Assembly: GCA_963575745.1 (NCBI GenBank)
Contig: CAUYUJ010017863.1
Coordinates: forward strand, 132,501-196,500
Source: Prorocentrum cordatum
Taxonomy: Eukaryota; Sar; Dinophyceae; Prorocentrales; Prorocentraceae
Direction of reading: 5' to 3'
DNA length: 64,000 nucleotides
Part shown: one piece after another, positions 20,579-30,504 of the stretch
Layout: every line of letters starts with the position of its first letter
Position numbering within the stretch: the first letter of the stretch is position 1
Program-made: the position numbers and the translations under genes
Notes under the pieces: model-generated
What the model was told of the DNA's origin: nothing
What the model saw: the letters and a program-made list of their open reading frames with translations, nothing else
Database searches by the model: none

Positions 20579-20845
20579 AAGGGGGCCGGTAGGCCCGTCC
20601 AGAAGCTTTGCCTTAGGCGAAGCGCAGCTCCAGCTCTGTTGTACCCTAGTAACGATAGCCCCAGTCGGAGGAGGTCGTCGCGGGAGCGACGGGCCATCTA
20701 AAGCGGAGGATGCCTTCAGCCTCGATGGCAACTAGTATGCCCCGCAGTGAGGCGCAATCATACGTCGGCGGCCGGCGCTTGGACACAAACGGCCGCGGAC
20801 AAGCGCTCGCTATCTCTCGCCCTTGTCCCAGCTCGCTTTAGAATC
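20579..20845 (-). repeat. 5' LTR of the copia-like element
   Basis: Direct repeat of 5598-5866 with the same hairpin (20605-20623, one mismatch) and the same CTCGCTATCTCTCG and CCAGCTCGCTTTAGA ends. Divergence between the two LTRs indicates an old insertion. Promoter elements cannot be placed. Confidence 0.85.
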
Positions 20846-21330
20846 GTTCTTGGCGCCGGGTCCCCGCAGATCATCCCGAATGAGCGCCCCGAGCGGCGGC
20901 CCGCGAGTCCTGGCCCGCCACGGCGCGCCGAATGTGTCCCAGGACCCCAGGGGCTCTCGAAAATTGCCCGGAGCAGAGCCGTCAAGAGCCTATGATGTTG
21001 TACACGCATTGTGTTCCTCACTTTTGACCTCGGATGGCTCCAAGACGGGCTCCAGGGGGCCTGCGAGAGGGCCCAAGAGGACCCCAAGAGACCCCCAGAC
21101 GGCCCGAGAGGCGCCTCAGGATGGCACCCAAGACCACTCCAAGACCGTCTCAAGACGGCGAAAAACAGCTCATGTCCCCCAAGGCGGCCTCCACGACTCT
21201 CCAAGACGGCACCCTACGTCCCCGAAGTGACGCTCACCAAGATGGCCCCGAGAGGCCCAAGAGAGGTCTAGACGGCCCCTGGAAAGCCCCTCAAGACGGT
21301 TCCGAGAGGCACCCAAGACAGGCCCAACTG
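20846..21330. repeat. Degenerate CCAAGA/CCCGAGAGG repeat (family K)
   Basis: Composed of words like GGCCCAAGAGGACCCCAAGA and AAGACGGC, as near 18.2 and 33.6 kb. The long open plus-strand frame through it is compositional. Confidence 0.6.
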
Positions 21331-21607
21331 TTCAGCCACATGCGCATCGAGCTCCCGAATGCTACTGAATGGTCGATTCGTGTGCTCGCTTCCCTCCGGG
21401 GGGCCGCCGTGACCTCTGCTCTGCGGGCTCCCTCCAAAGGGCCATGCGCACATTCCCGAGTGGCGCGCTTCATGGACCTCCCCCCGACCCCCCCCCAAAG
21501 CGCGGTGGCGGATCGGTTCGGCAGCACAACAGGATATCAAGCGCCCCATCTTCCTCTGTGCGCTTCTCTCGTTCTCCCTGGTCTCCCTCGCTTGCTCGTG
21601 TCCTCCT

Positions 21608-21768
21608 CTTTCTCCTCACTCTCTCTCTCTCTCTCTGTCTGTCTGTCTGTCTGTCTGTCTCTGTGTGGCTGTCTGTCTCTGTCTGTCTATCTGTCTCTGT
21701 CTGTCAGTCTGTCGGTCTGTCCGTCTGTCTGTCTGTCTGCCTGTCTGTCTGTCTGTCTGTCTGCCTGC

Positions 21769-21801
<33 letters not shown>

Positions 21802-21802
21802 A
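21608..21802. repeat. CTGT/CTCT microsatellite
   Basis: TCTC dinucleotides flank about 170 bp of CTGT tetranucleotide repeats (CTGTCTGTCTGT). They create Cys/Leu/Ser/Val-rich frames that are not genes. Confidence 0.9.
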
Positions 21803-22877
21803 TTGTGTCATTCTCCGAGTGGCGGACAGAGCGTCATCACGCCACATCCAGGAGCTGCATGTTTCAATCGGCTCGTCACCGTGCGAGACGGTGCCCAGGA
21901 CAACGAACGCACACTGCGAGCGGCCTCCTCCATCGGAGTGGCTGGCCGCAGAGGAGCAAACAGACAGACACAGGCAGGGCCAAAGGTGTCGACCTCGGCT
22001 CGGCTCGAACTGCGCAGGGCGAGAAGGAATCCACACGCGCATCTCCCGTGCAGCAGATTCGGGCGCCGACGCCCTCGCCGAAGAGGAGTCCGCCGGGGGC
22101 CGCGCGACACGCGCCAACCTCAAGCATCGTGTGGCATGCGCCTTGCGTGCCGCCAGGCAGCATTCCTCAGACGCCCAGGCGCTGGTTGAACAAGTGGTGT
22201 GGGCCAGCCAATCAAGAACAACTACCGTTTCAAAAAGGTCGGCGGGGTGCATGCTCCGCTCGTCTCCGACGTAGCCCCCCATTGCATCCGGACATTGCGC
22301 ACATACTGTACTCAACACCTGGAGGCTTCCAGGGTAGCTGTCCTCGCTGGAAAAATACCACACGTAAAGTCAAGTCGTCCTGCACAGCGGCGTCGCATAC
22401 TATCACCCTGAACTGGCGCGTGCCCACACGCTGCACGATGCAACGGCTGGCACTCTACAACATAGACAGATCTACGATGCGTGCTCTTCCGTGCTGTCGT
22501 GCACTTCGCGGCTACCGCCGCCTTCCCTTGACTTCGTGGTTGTCCCCCCGTCTCACCCATCTCTGTCTCCCTGGCGTAATTGCGCAGGCGCTTGTTTTTA
22601 CAAACTCTCCCGTTGGTCGGTCCTCGTATAGAGCACTCCATGTTCCAACAATATTCCCTTGTGCTCCTCCTCCGGCTTCCTCCTCACGCATCCCTGCCTC
22701 CTGCTCGCTTCCTACCTTCTCGCGCTCGCCCTGGGGGGCTGCCATCTTCACAACCGTCGCCGCTTCGTCGCCAACTTCATAACCGTCTGCAACAGCGACG
22801 GGACGCCGAATGATCTCATCACCAACGGGAAGCGCGGCCAGACACGGCAGCAATGGGGCAAGGAAATACATACATTG
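21803..22877. other. Gene-free region, no repeat recognised
   Basis: Frames on both strands are open but overlap each other without a domain or a codon pattern that favours one. I see no gene. Confidence 0.45.
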
Positions 22878-23058
22878 ACCTAGTGTTAAGTCGGGCGTGT
22901 CCCCCTAAAGGGGGACTTTCGACAACAAATCAAAACTATTCAAAAAATGTACAACAGAATGTTTCAACAATATTCAAACAATAGTCCCCAAGTTTTTGTT
23001 TTGACTATTTTTGAATATTCCCCCTGTAGAGGGACAGGCCCGACTTTTAAACCTAGTG
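22878..23058. mobile_element. Family G inverted-repeat element, copy 1, with target duplication
   Basis: The element proper is 22886-23050 (165 bp, AT-rich inside). It opens TTAAGTCGGGCGTGTCCCCC and closes GGGACAGGCCCGACTTTTAA. The octamer ACCTAGTG lies immediately on both sides (22878-22885 and 23051-23058), a clean 8-bp target-site duplication. Such a length fits hAT-type elements. GTCCCCCTAAAGGGGGAC near the left end is itself palindromic. Confidence 0.85.
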
Positions 23059-23674
23059 CGTGCGGCTCTCCCCCTTTGTGTTCCTCCCCTGCCTCTCGTC
23101 TGCTCCACAATCGGGCGCCCCACTCTCTGCTCGACAATCGGGCGCCCCACTTGCTGCTTGACAGCCGTGCTGCGCTCCATCTCCCGCTTCTCTTTCCGTC
23201 ATCCCCGAAAGGCTGCCCATCGCGCGCTCCTCTGCCCACGCACCCTTCCGGATGCTTGGCTCAGCGGTGGGTGGGTGGGGAGATCCAGCCGGGTGGAGAT
23301 GCCCGCGCACCCAGACTACACCTCGCCCTCCTCGGGGGGGGGGGGCGGCTGCCAACTGCACAACCGGCCCCACCTCTGTGGGCTCCTGGCAGCTGCGCAA
23401 CCATCGCCACTTTCGCGAGCTCCTGGGAGTCCAGCCCGTGGGGTGCGCCGAGTGTGCTCCGATGTCCCCTGTCGAAGCGCCCAAGGGGTACTGCAGCTCC
23501 GCCTCTGCGTCCCTGCGTACTGGTCGGTCCTGCTTGTCCTCGCCTCTGGATCCATGGAGGGCCTGGGCGCGCCGTGGGATCACTGGCCGGCCCTGGCGCG
23601 AGGACAGGAAGGGGGCGCGTCGCGGCCGCAGTCTGGGCGTCGCGCGGGACATCGTCCCATCGCTCCGGGGCTTC
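23059..23674. other. GC-rich spacer between two family G copies
   Basis: It holds two tandem copies of a short block near 23100-23165 (GGGCGCCCCACTTGCTGCTTG and a similar one) and otherwise no feature. Open frames are Arg/Pro/Ser-rich on both strands. Confidence 0.45.
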
Positions 23675-23858
23675 TCGTGCTCGGGTCAGGCCGGGCCTGT
23701 CCCCCTGCAGGGGGACTTTGGACGAAAAAAGAAATAGTCAAAAAAAATACCCCCCAACTGGTCAAAGAACATATTCCAGAAATAGTCCCCAGATTTTTGT
23801 GTCGTGCTATCTTTGAATTCCCCCCCTGTCGAGGGACAGGCCCGACTTCGTGCTCGGG
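23675..23858. mobile_element. Family G inverted-repeat element, copy 2, with target duplication
   Basis: The element proper is 23686-23847 (162 bp). The terminal repeats CCGGGCCTGTCCCCCTG and AGGGACAGGCCCGAC match copy 1. TCGTGCTCGGG occurs directly on both sides (23675-23685 and 23848-23858), an 11-bp duplication. The left end contains the perfect palindrome GTCCCCCTGCAGGGGGAC. Confidence 0.85.
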
Positions 23859-24032
23859 CGGCGCTGCGCACGCGCACGGAGGCGGCCGCGCCCCCTCCCG
23901 GGAGGCGCACAGCCGCCCTGCGCGGACGGCGCGGCAGGGTGCCCTCCGGCCGCTGCCCTGGCGGACCGCTGCGGCGCTCGCTCCAGCCAGGCGGCCTGCG
24001 CTCCGTGCGGAGGTGCTCGCCGCGCCACTAGG

Positions 24033-24179
24033 GGGCCACATGCGAACCCTACCCCTACCCCCCCACGATTTCTGAGGGGGAGGGCGGGGTTCACTTCGTT
24101 CGGGAGCTCCCGAGCGGAGTGAACCCCACCCTCCCCCTCAGAAATCGTGGGGGGTAGGGGTAGGGTTCGCATGTGGCCC
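24033..24179. repeat. Long near-perfect foldback (about 70-bp arms)
   Basis: The left arm begins GGCCACATGCGAACCCTACC and the right arm ends with its complement. The two arms meet near 24106 around a GGGAGCTCCC palindrome. Mismatches are few. Transcripts would form one long hairpin. There is no coding content. Confidence 0.9.
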
Positions 24180-24304
24180 ACCTAGCCACTTCAGCCGCGG
24201 AGCGGGAGCGGCACGCGGACGGCGAGACATCACTCTGGTCCGGGTGGCACCGCGCTGCGCTGACCCTCCAGGAGCCCGCGAGTCGCAGTCGGCAGCCTCC
24301 AGGG

Positions 24305-25251
24305 ACGGCGAGGTCCTGTCAGATCCGCCTAGGACGTCACTCCGCTGGAGCCCCCAAGGAGCCCACGAAACAGGACGTCACTCCCGCAGTTCGCGGGCCC
24401 CGGGGGCGGCGAGGTCTCATTCAGATCCGCGTAGGACGTCACTCCGCTGGACCTCCCAGGAGCCCGCGAAAGTGGCCACAATCTAGCACACCGCAATCCC
24501 CCCAAGGTTGGCGAGGTCCAATCTGACCCTCGTAGGACGGCATTCGGCTGGGCCCCAGGAGCCCACGAGCGTGGCGACGCTTCCGCAGTTCGCAACCCCA
24601 GAAGACGACGAGGTCCCATTCAGATCCGCGTAGAACGTCACTACGCTGGATCCCCTCAGGGATCCCACGAACGTGGCGACAGCTTCGCAGTTCGCGGTCC
24701 CATTGACGGCGGGGTATCACGCAGGTCCGCGTAGGCCCGCACCACACTGGAGCGCCCAGGCGCCCACGAACGTGGTGACAGCTTCGCAGTCCGCGGCCCC
24801 CGGTGTGAAGCTAGCGGCATTCCACAGCTTGTGTACTCCTATTCTCTGCTCTCTCCTTGCCTCTCTCTCTCTCTCACGCTCGTGCGGGTGCTCGGGAGTG
24901 TACCTCAGCCATTTCAGTGTAAGCTGCGGCCGTGTAAAGGATGCACACTCGGAGTCAACGAAACACACGTTGATTCGGACCCAGAGACGGCGAGGTCAAA
25001 TTCACATTTGGGTAGGCCCGCACTCTCGCACGGGCGAGGTCTGGTTCAGATCTGGGCAGGCCCGCACTACGCTGGACCCCCAGGGCGCCGATGAAAGCGG
25101 CGACAGTTCCGCACTGCGCAGCCCCCACGGACGGCGAACTCTCATTCAGATCTGGGCAAGCCGGCACTACTACGCTGGACCTCCCAGAGCCCACGAAGGT
25201 GAAGACAGCTGCGCAGTTCGCAGCCCACAAGGGTCAGCGAGGTCTGATCCA
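24305..25251. repeat. ~100-bp tandem array, seven to eight units
   Basis: Units begin GGCGAGGTC, continue TCAGATCCGCGTAGGACGTC, then CGCTGGA, GCCCACGAA and GACAGCTTCGCAGTTCGC. Spacing is about 95-105 bp. One unit is interrupted at about 24815-24980 by unrelated sequence with a CT microsatellite. The array stops within a unit at 25251, where CCAGCCCTCTGGGCG (family F left end) begins. An orphan piece of the same unit lies at 34614-34712. Confidence 0.8.
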
Positions 25252-25330
25252 ACCAGCCCTCTGGGCGTAGGTGGTTTGACGAACTTTGTCTTCTCTCTGC
25301 CAAAACCCATCCTTCCCGTGCTCGGGGGGA
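25252..25330. mobile_element. Family F left end
   Basis: AACCAGCCCTCTGGGCGTAG followed by GTGGTTTGACGAACTTTG and TCTTCTCTC matches 17922-17970. This left end cuts the tandem array mid-unit. Its partner may be the right end at 34590-34613. Confidence 0.6.
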
Positions 25331-25845
25331 GGGGAGGGTTTTATCACTGTTCCATATTAGTATTTGGACGCCCGAAATGGGCACGGAAATAACGGCCGCT
25401 GTTGGGCAGGCGGCCTTAATGGACACAGGCCGCGGCGGCGTGGACAACTAGTCCTGTTCAAAATGAACAGGAACTGCAGTTGGGCATTGTACCCATTCTT
25501 TCCGTGCCCATGTCGGGCGTCCAGATAGTATGCACCCCCTCCCCCAGGCGACCGGCAGCCAGCCAGGAACTACGAGGACCCCGTGCTCTCACACCCCCAC
25601 CATCCCCGTCGAACAAAAAGATTTGACGCGGAGGTCCCCAGATGTGCATCTCATAATGATGGCATGCTTCGGTAGAAGGCATTGTCCCTGTCAACATCTG
25701 GGCGTCAGCAAATTTGTGTAGAGGCGAAGCCGAAGGAGACGCCGACGACTACGACGACTCTGCTTCCTCCTTCTTTCCTCGTCCTCCTCCTCCTCCTCCT
25801 CATTGTCCTCCTCCTCCTCTTTCTTCTCCTTTTCCTCTGAACACC
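25331..25845. other. Gene-free spacer before the 155-bp satellite
   Basis: Contains a short CTC/CCT run (25780-25830) and no recognisable frame. Confidence 0.45.
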
Positions 25846-27390
25846 TATCAGGGCGCCAAAAACTGCTCCGAAAGAGGAGGATGTTGAGCACCCAAACAGG
25901 CAAACCACCTGAGACATCCCCCCAATCTGCGCGTGAACGCGCCCGTGATATACCCCCTGGCGCCCCCCCCCTCCCCCTTGGGAGTGCTGAAACCAGCGCC
26001 TCGCCTGAGTCATCCTCGGAAACTGCTCCGAAAGAGAAGGATGTGCAGCACCCAAGCAAGCAAACCGCCTGAGACATCCCCCCAATCTGGGCGCGAACGG
26101 GCCCGTGACATACCCCGTGGCGCCCCCCCCTGGGAGTGCTGAAACCAGCGCCTCGCCCGAGACATCCTCGGAAACTGCTCCGAAGAAAATGGTGTGCAGC
26201 ACCCAAACCAGCAAATCGCCTGAGACCCCCCCCCCAATCTGGGCGCGAACGGGCCAGTGACATACCCCCTGGCGGCCCCCCTTGGAAGTGCTGAAACCAG
26301 CGCCTCGCCCGAGACATCTTCGGAAACTGCTCCGAAAGAGAAGGATGTTGAGCACCCAAGCAAGCATATCGCCTGAGACATCCCCCCCAATCTGGGCGCG
26401 AACGGGCCCGTGATATACCCCCTAGCGCCCCTCCCCCCCTCCCCCTTGGGAGTGCTGAAACCAGCGCCTCGCCCGAGACATCTTCGGAAACTGTTCCGAA
26501 AGAGAAGGAGAGCACCCAAACCAGCAAATCGCCTGAGACATCCCCCCAATCTGCGCGCGAACGGGCCCGTGATATACCCCCTGGCGCCCACCCCTTGGAA
26601 GTGCTGAAACCAGCGCCTCGCCTGAGACGTCCTCGGAAAGTGCTCCGAAAGAGAAGGATGTCCAGCACCCAAACAGGCACATCGCCTGAGACATCCGCCC
26701 CAATCTGGGCGCGAACGGGCCCGTGACATACCTCCTGGCGGCCCCCCTTGGGAGTGCTGAAACCAGCGCCTCGCCTGAGACCTCCTCGGAAACTGATCCG
26801 AAAGAGTAGGATGTGCAGCACCCAAACCAGCAAATCGCCTGAGACATCCCCCCAATCTGGGCGCGAACGGGCCTGTGACATACCCCCTGGCGGCCCCCCC
26901 TTGGAAGTGCAGAAACCAGCGCCTCGCCTGAGACGTCCTCGGAAAATACTCCGAAAGAGAAGGATGTCCAGCACCCAAGCGAGCAAACCACCTGAGACAT
27001 CCCCCCAATCTGGGCGTGAACGCGCCCGTGATATACCCCCTAGCGCCCCCCTCTCGGAAGACTTGAAACCAGCGCCTCGCCTGAAACATCCTCGGAAACT
27101 GCTCCGAAAAAAAAGGATGTTGAACACCCAAGTCAGCAAACCGTCTGAGACATCCCCCCAATCTGGGCGCGAACAGGCCTGTGATTTACCCCCTGGCGCC
27201 CCCCCCTGGAAGTGCTGAAACCAGCGCCTCGCCTGAGACATCTTCGGAAACTGCTCCGAAAGAGAAGACTGTTGAGCACCCAAACAGGCAAACCGCCTGA
27301 GACATCCCCCCCAATCTGGGCGAGAACAGGCCTATGACATACCCCCCTTGGAAGTGCTGGAGCCAGCGCCTCGCCTGAGACATCCTCACA
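25846..27390. repeat. ~155-bp tandem satellite, about ten units
   Basis: Each unit carries AACTGCTCCGAAAGAGAAGG, GAGCACCCAA, GAGACATCCCCCCAATCTG, GCGCGAACGGGCCCGTGA, and GTGCTGAAACCAGCGCCTCG. C-run lengths and short indels differ between units. All three minus-strand frames stay open for long stretches (up to 530 codons), but unit lengths are not all multiples of three, so one frame switches between three readings. I treat it as a satellite rather than a gene. Confidence 0.85.
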
Positions 27391-27960
27391 ACATGCGTGT
27401 GAGTCTGAGCGCGGAAGTACCGGGGGTGTGAGGGAATCTGCATATGAGTGATCCCGCGCATGAGAAACCTGAGTATCAGGAATCTAGGAACGGGTGCATC
27501 TGAGTATGAGTGAGTCTGAATATGAGTGAGTCTACATGTGAGTGAGTCAGAGAGTGATGACCTGAGGGTGGGAGGTGTTCTCTCGTTCTCCGCGAGGTCG
27601 CAATAATAAAAACAAAAAAAACATCCTTAGGATATGGGGAACAATGCAAAGCGCACTGCCCGTCCACATTTGGGGCATGCGCGGCCAGCCCGATGCGCCC
27701 CCCCAGCATCCTTGTCAACAAAAGCATACAACGTACACTTTGAGGCAAAGTGCGGAGTCATGTTCGTGAGGCCCGCGAGCAGTGTGTATGTTTTGTCAAT
27801 GACGGCGGGGGTGTCAGTGGTTTGCCCTGCTGTGCGCAGGGCTACCATCCCCAACACAAAACAATACAAAATGCACCTCGCGGCCAAATCTGGATCATGC
27901 GCGGCCACCCCGCGATCACTGCCAAGTGTTTTTTTTTCAGCGTGGGGGAATCCAGGGCGC
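27391..27960. other. Low-complexity GAGT(A/G)TGA region and gene-free spacer
   Basis: 27400-27560 holds GAGTATGAGTGAGTC-like words also seen at 46600-46800. The rest has no convincing frame. Confidence 0.5.
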
Positions 27961-27964
27961 TAGT

Positions 27965-28365
27965 TTTTCTGTACACCACACCGTTACACCGCTAGCTGTC
28001 AACGGTGTAGGGCTACACCGCTACATCGTTACACCGTTACGCTAACGATGCAACGCTGCACCGCTACACCGTTACACCGTTAGCCGCAGCGGTGTAACGA
28101 TACACCGCTACACCGTTACACCGTTACGCTAACGGTGTAACGGTGTAGCGCTACCCCACTGCACCTTTAGCCGCAACGGTGCAACGCTATACCGCTACAC
28201 CGTTACACCGTTAGCCGCAGCGGTGCAACGATACACCGCTACAACGTTGCACCGTTAACCGCAACGCTATAACGTTACAACTTTACACCGTTACGCTGTT
28301 ACCCGCGACGAGCCACGTTACGCTTCACAACTGTCCAGCCCAAGTTCCGTTCAGCTGCCAACCGC
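27965..28365. repeat. ACACCGTTA array, outer inverted-repeat arm (left)
   Basis: Short words ACACCGCTACACCGTTAC and their complement CGGTGTAACGGTGTAGCG alternate, so the block is full of local hairpins. With the following GAGCCACGTTACGCTTCACA and AACTGTCCAGCCCAAG it is repeated in reverse orientation at 32440-32830. Confidence 0.8.
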
Positions 28366-29055
28366 CCATTGTCATTGTGCAGCGGTGTAATGGTGTAGCG
28401 GTGTAGGGGCGCAGCGGCTTGGGTTCCCCACAGCTGTTCAGCCCCCCCACCACCCCAAAGCGGCCCCAAGGTCCGTTCAGTCGCCGACTGAAGAGACCCA
28501 CAAGGCTTGGTCGGCCCAAAAAACGCGTCGTCGGTCCCTTCGGTCGCTGGCTTGACCGCGCGACGCTGTTCCTACATGACCTCGGAAGCAAACCAACATG
28601 AACCCAGAGAGCTCCAGGATAGTGTCCACGAGTGATTGCGTGATTGCGGGAACTGCAACAGGAGCGTGAGTGGTGGGAGAAGGAAGAGAAGGAGGAGGAA
28701 ATCACGCACAGAACCTCGTCATCGCCAGCATCAGAAGCATCCGTAGCCATGTGGGCTCAGCCCATGGCGGGCCCCAGCCGGAGCCCCCGGGCGCGCCCGC
28801 AATTGGCTATGACCGATCCCTACCACCACCCGGAGGTGGGCGACGTGGAGCAGGATGCCGTGTGGGATCCGTTCCTCCCTGGAGGACCAGCAGCTGAGCC
28901 CGCCCCTCCGCCGAGCCTGCAGCGGTTTCGCCGCGTGCCTGTCCATGCGCCGTGGGCAATAAGGTCGCCGCGAAAGAGTCGATCAGACGCCGGCGCGCGG
29001 AGGGCCACGGCCACCCAGCCGCAACCGCGGGCGTCCCGCGCGGTTGCCTTTCGGC
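28366..29055. repeat. Inner inverted-repeat arm (left)
   Basis: About 690 bp that recur as the reverse complement at 30505-31190 with high similarity. Shared blocks include GACTGAAGAGACCCACAAGG-type sequence, GGAGGAGGAAATCACG and GGTGGGCGACGTGGAGCAGG. The arm contains the spliced-leader-like motif at 28741. Confidence 0.85.
28741..28760 (+). other. Dinoflagellate spliced-leader-like motif (relic), left arm
   Basis: CCGTAGCCATGTGGGCTCAG compares with the known dinoflagellate spliced leader, which begins CCGTAGCCATTTTGGCTCA. Only two of the first 19 bases differ. A relic leader in the genome can mark a reverse-transcribed mRNA. The upstream DNA is also conserved in the other arm, so this is a degenerate trace and not an active leader gene. 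Confidence 0.45.
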
Positions 29056-30504
29056 CACTTCTGCCGGCACAGGGCCCGGAGCCGCGCGCAGTGGCTCCGG
29101 AAGATGCCCGCGGCGCGAAGGCTTTGATGCTGTCCACCAGCGGCGACAAGTCTTCGACGATGGCGGAGACCGTCTCGCCGCGCTGCAGGGTGACGGGCTT
29201 CAGCAGACTGCCGTCCGTCCCAGACCGCGCCAAGACGACGGCGAACGGCCGCAAGTGAAAGCGCGAACCCCACGATGGCACACTTGTTTGGCGAGCTCGA
29301 AGTCCCCGTCGCCTCGGATCACCTGACCTGGGGGCCCGCCTGATCTTCCGACCCGCTTGTGAGGCCAGCACTGCCGCCCCAAACCCCCGCCCCCCTGGGA
29401 TCTGGCGACGGATGGGGTCTGGCACTGAAGGCGTTGTACACGGGCCACCGCTTCGTCTAAGAAATTGCCGGGCGCCACCTTAAGCATCGCACGCAAAGCA
29501 CCAGCTGGCGGCACCGCTGTCACAGCGGGAACCGCGCCAGAACCGAGCTGCAATGATAAGGCGTTCGCAGCGTACAGACTGAGGATCCCGCGACGGAAGG
29601 CCCGCGAGTTCAGCTCCTCGTAGAAGTTCTGGACGACGAAAGTCAGGAATGCCGCAGTCATGTAGATCGGCGCACTCCTCGGCGGTTGGTGGATGAGGAC
29701 GCCGGGGGAAACGCGGCGTACATCCGCGTCTTCCACGGGGAATGTTCGCCCACACTCCCCCGGCGAACAGCGCCACGGGCGCGCGTCGAACGGCAGCGGG
29801 AGGGGATCATCGAGGACATATCAGGCCTGCACTACTCGATCGATTTTGGGTTGGGCGCCATGCGGCCTGCCGTGGGCAGCGCTGGCAGCCGCATGATCCC
29901 GCAAAGCCTGCGGTTGGATTTCGGTCACGCGGCCGCAAAAGTGTGTCGTCTCTGAGGGGCCCCGCGGCACCGCAACTCGCGCGGCCCACTGGTAGGCCAG
30001 ACCACGCGCGGGGGCAAAGTCCGAGCTCGGAATCGCGCCCGGGGCGCCCGGGGGGGCGCGCCGCTGGAAATGGACGCTTGCGCCTCTGCTCGTCTCGTCT
30101 GGCCTGGGCGCGAAGCACGTATGCACCTCCGTCAATGACCTTGCTTACACCGTCCGTGCGCCAAGCAGACGCGCAACCCAACCCTCCCAGTCCCAGTGCA
30201 TGGGCACGACATCTGCGCGCGGGACTCGCCACCTGGTGTACACTGACAGCACGATAACATCCGCGCCGCACAGCCCCGCAGAAACGCCAGCGGCAAGCTT
30301 CTGAGACGGTGGCGCCGTCACGCTGGCCGCTCTAGGGCAAAACAGCGAGCACTCCATGAGCTCTTGCAGGATTGCAGCGGCCCTTCCTGCAGCCACCCGC
30401 GCGGCAGCGTCCCCCAGGCGCGCCGCGGTCTGCCGAGGATCGCGCAGTGGGCTGCTAGCTTGCGGCGCGCTCGCAGGCTCGGCGGCGGAGCCTCAGCCCA
30501 CCGA
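29056..30504. other. Loop of the inverted repeat, GC-rich
   Basis: About 1.45 kb between the inner arms. Apart from the weak H2A-like frame I see no domain. Minus-strand frames have somewhat more balanced composition (for example ETVSAIVEDLSPLVDSIKAF near 29170) than plus-strand ones. Confidence 0.4.
29497..29766 (-). pseudogene. Possible histone H2A-like reading frame, degenerate
   Basis: The minus-strand frame reads GECGRTFPVEDADVRR, then PPRSAPIYMTAAFLTFVVQ, RRGILSLYAANALSLQL and GSGAVPAVTAVPP. Three blocks resemble H2A in order: A-G-L-x-F-P-V, A-P-V-Y-L-A-A-V-L-E-Y-L, and G-G-V-x-P-N-I-x-x-V-L-L-P. The stretch between the second and third blocks is about six residues shorter than in H2A and key residues are missing. 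It lies in the loop between the inner inverted arms. It may be a decayed histone or a chance similarity. Confidence 0.25.

Larger units (their letters stand above)
5598..20845 (-). mobile_element. 15.2-kb Ty1/copia-like LTR retrotransposon, decayed
   Basis: Two direct repeats of about 268 bp (5598-5866 and 20579-20845, roughly 85-90 % alike by eye) bound a minus-strand coding region. The order is gag, a long middle part with zinc-finger-like and Tpt1-like segments, aspartic protease, integrase, then reverse transcriptase/RNase H. Integrase before reverse transcriptase is the copia (Pseudoviridae) order. A primer-binding-site-like TGGTAGCGGAGC lies just inside the 5' LTR. At about 15 kb it is long for a copia element, which usually measures 5-6 kb; the extra length sits between gag and protease and between protease and integrase. 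Every domain carries frameshifts or stops, so this is an old, inactive copy. I found no clear target-site duplication. Short palindromes recur throughout it. Confidence 0.88.

Noticed and set aside
21034-22782. 582-codon plus-strand frame
   Set aside because: Crosses CCAAGA repeats and the CTGT microsatellite; no domain, no coherent composition.
25691-27283. 530-codon minus-strand repeat frame as a gene
   Set aside because: Tandem units shift frame relative to each other and all three frames are open, so a protein repeat is not supported.
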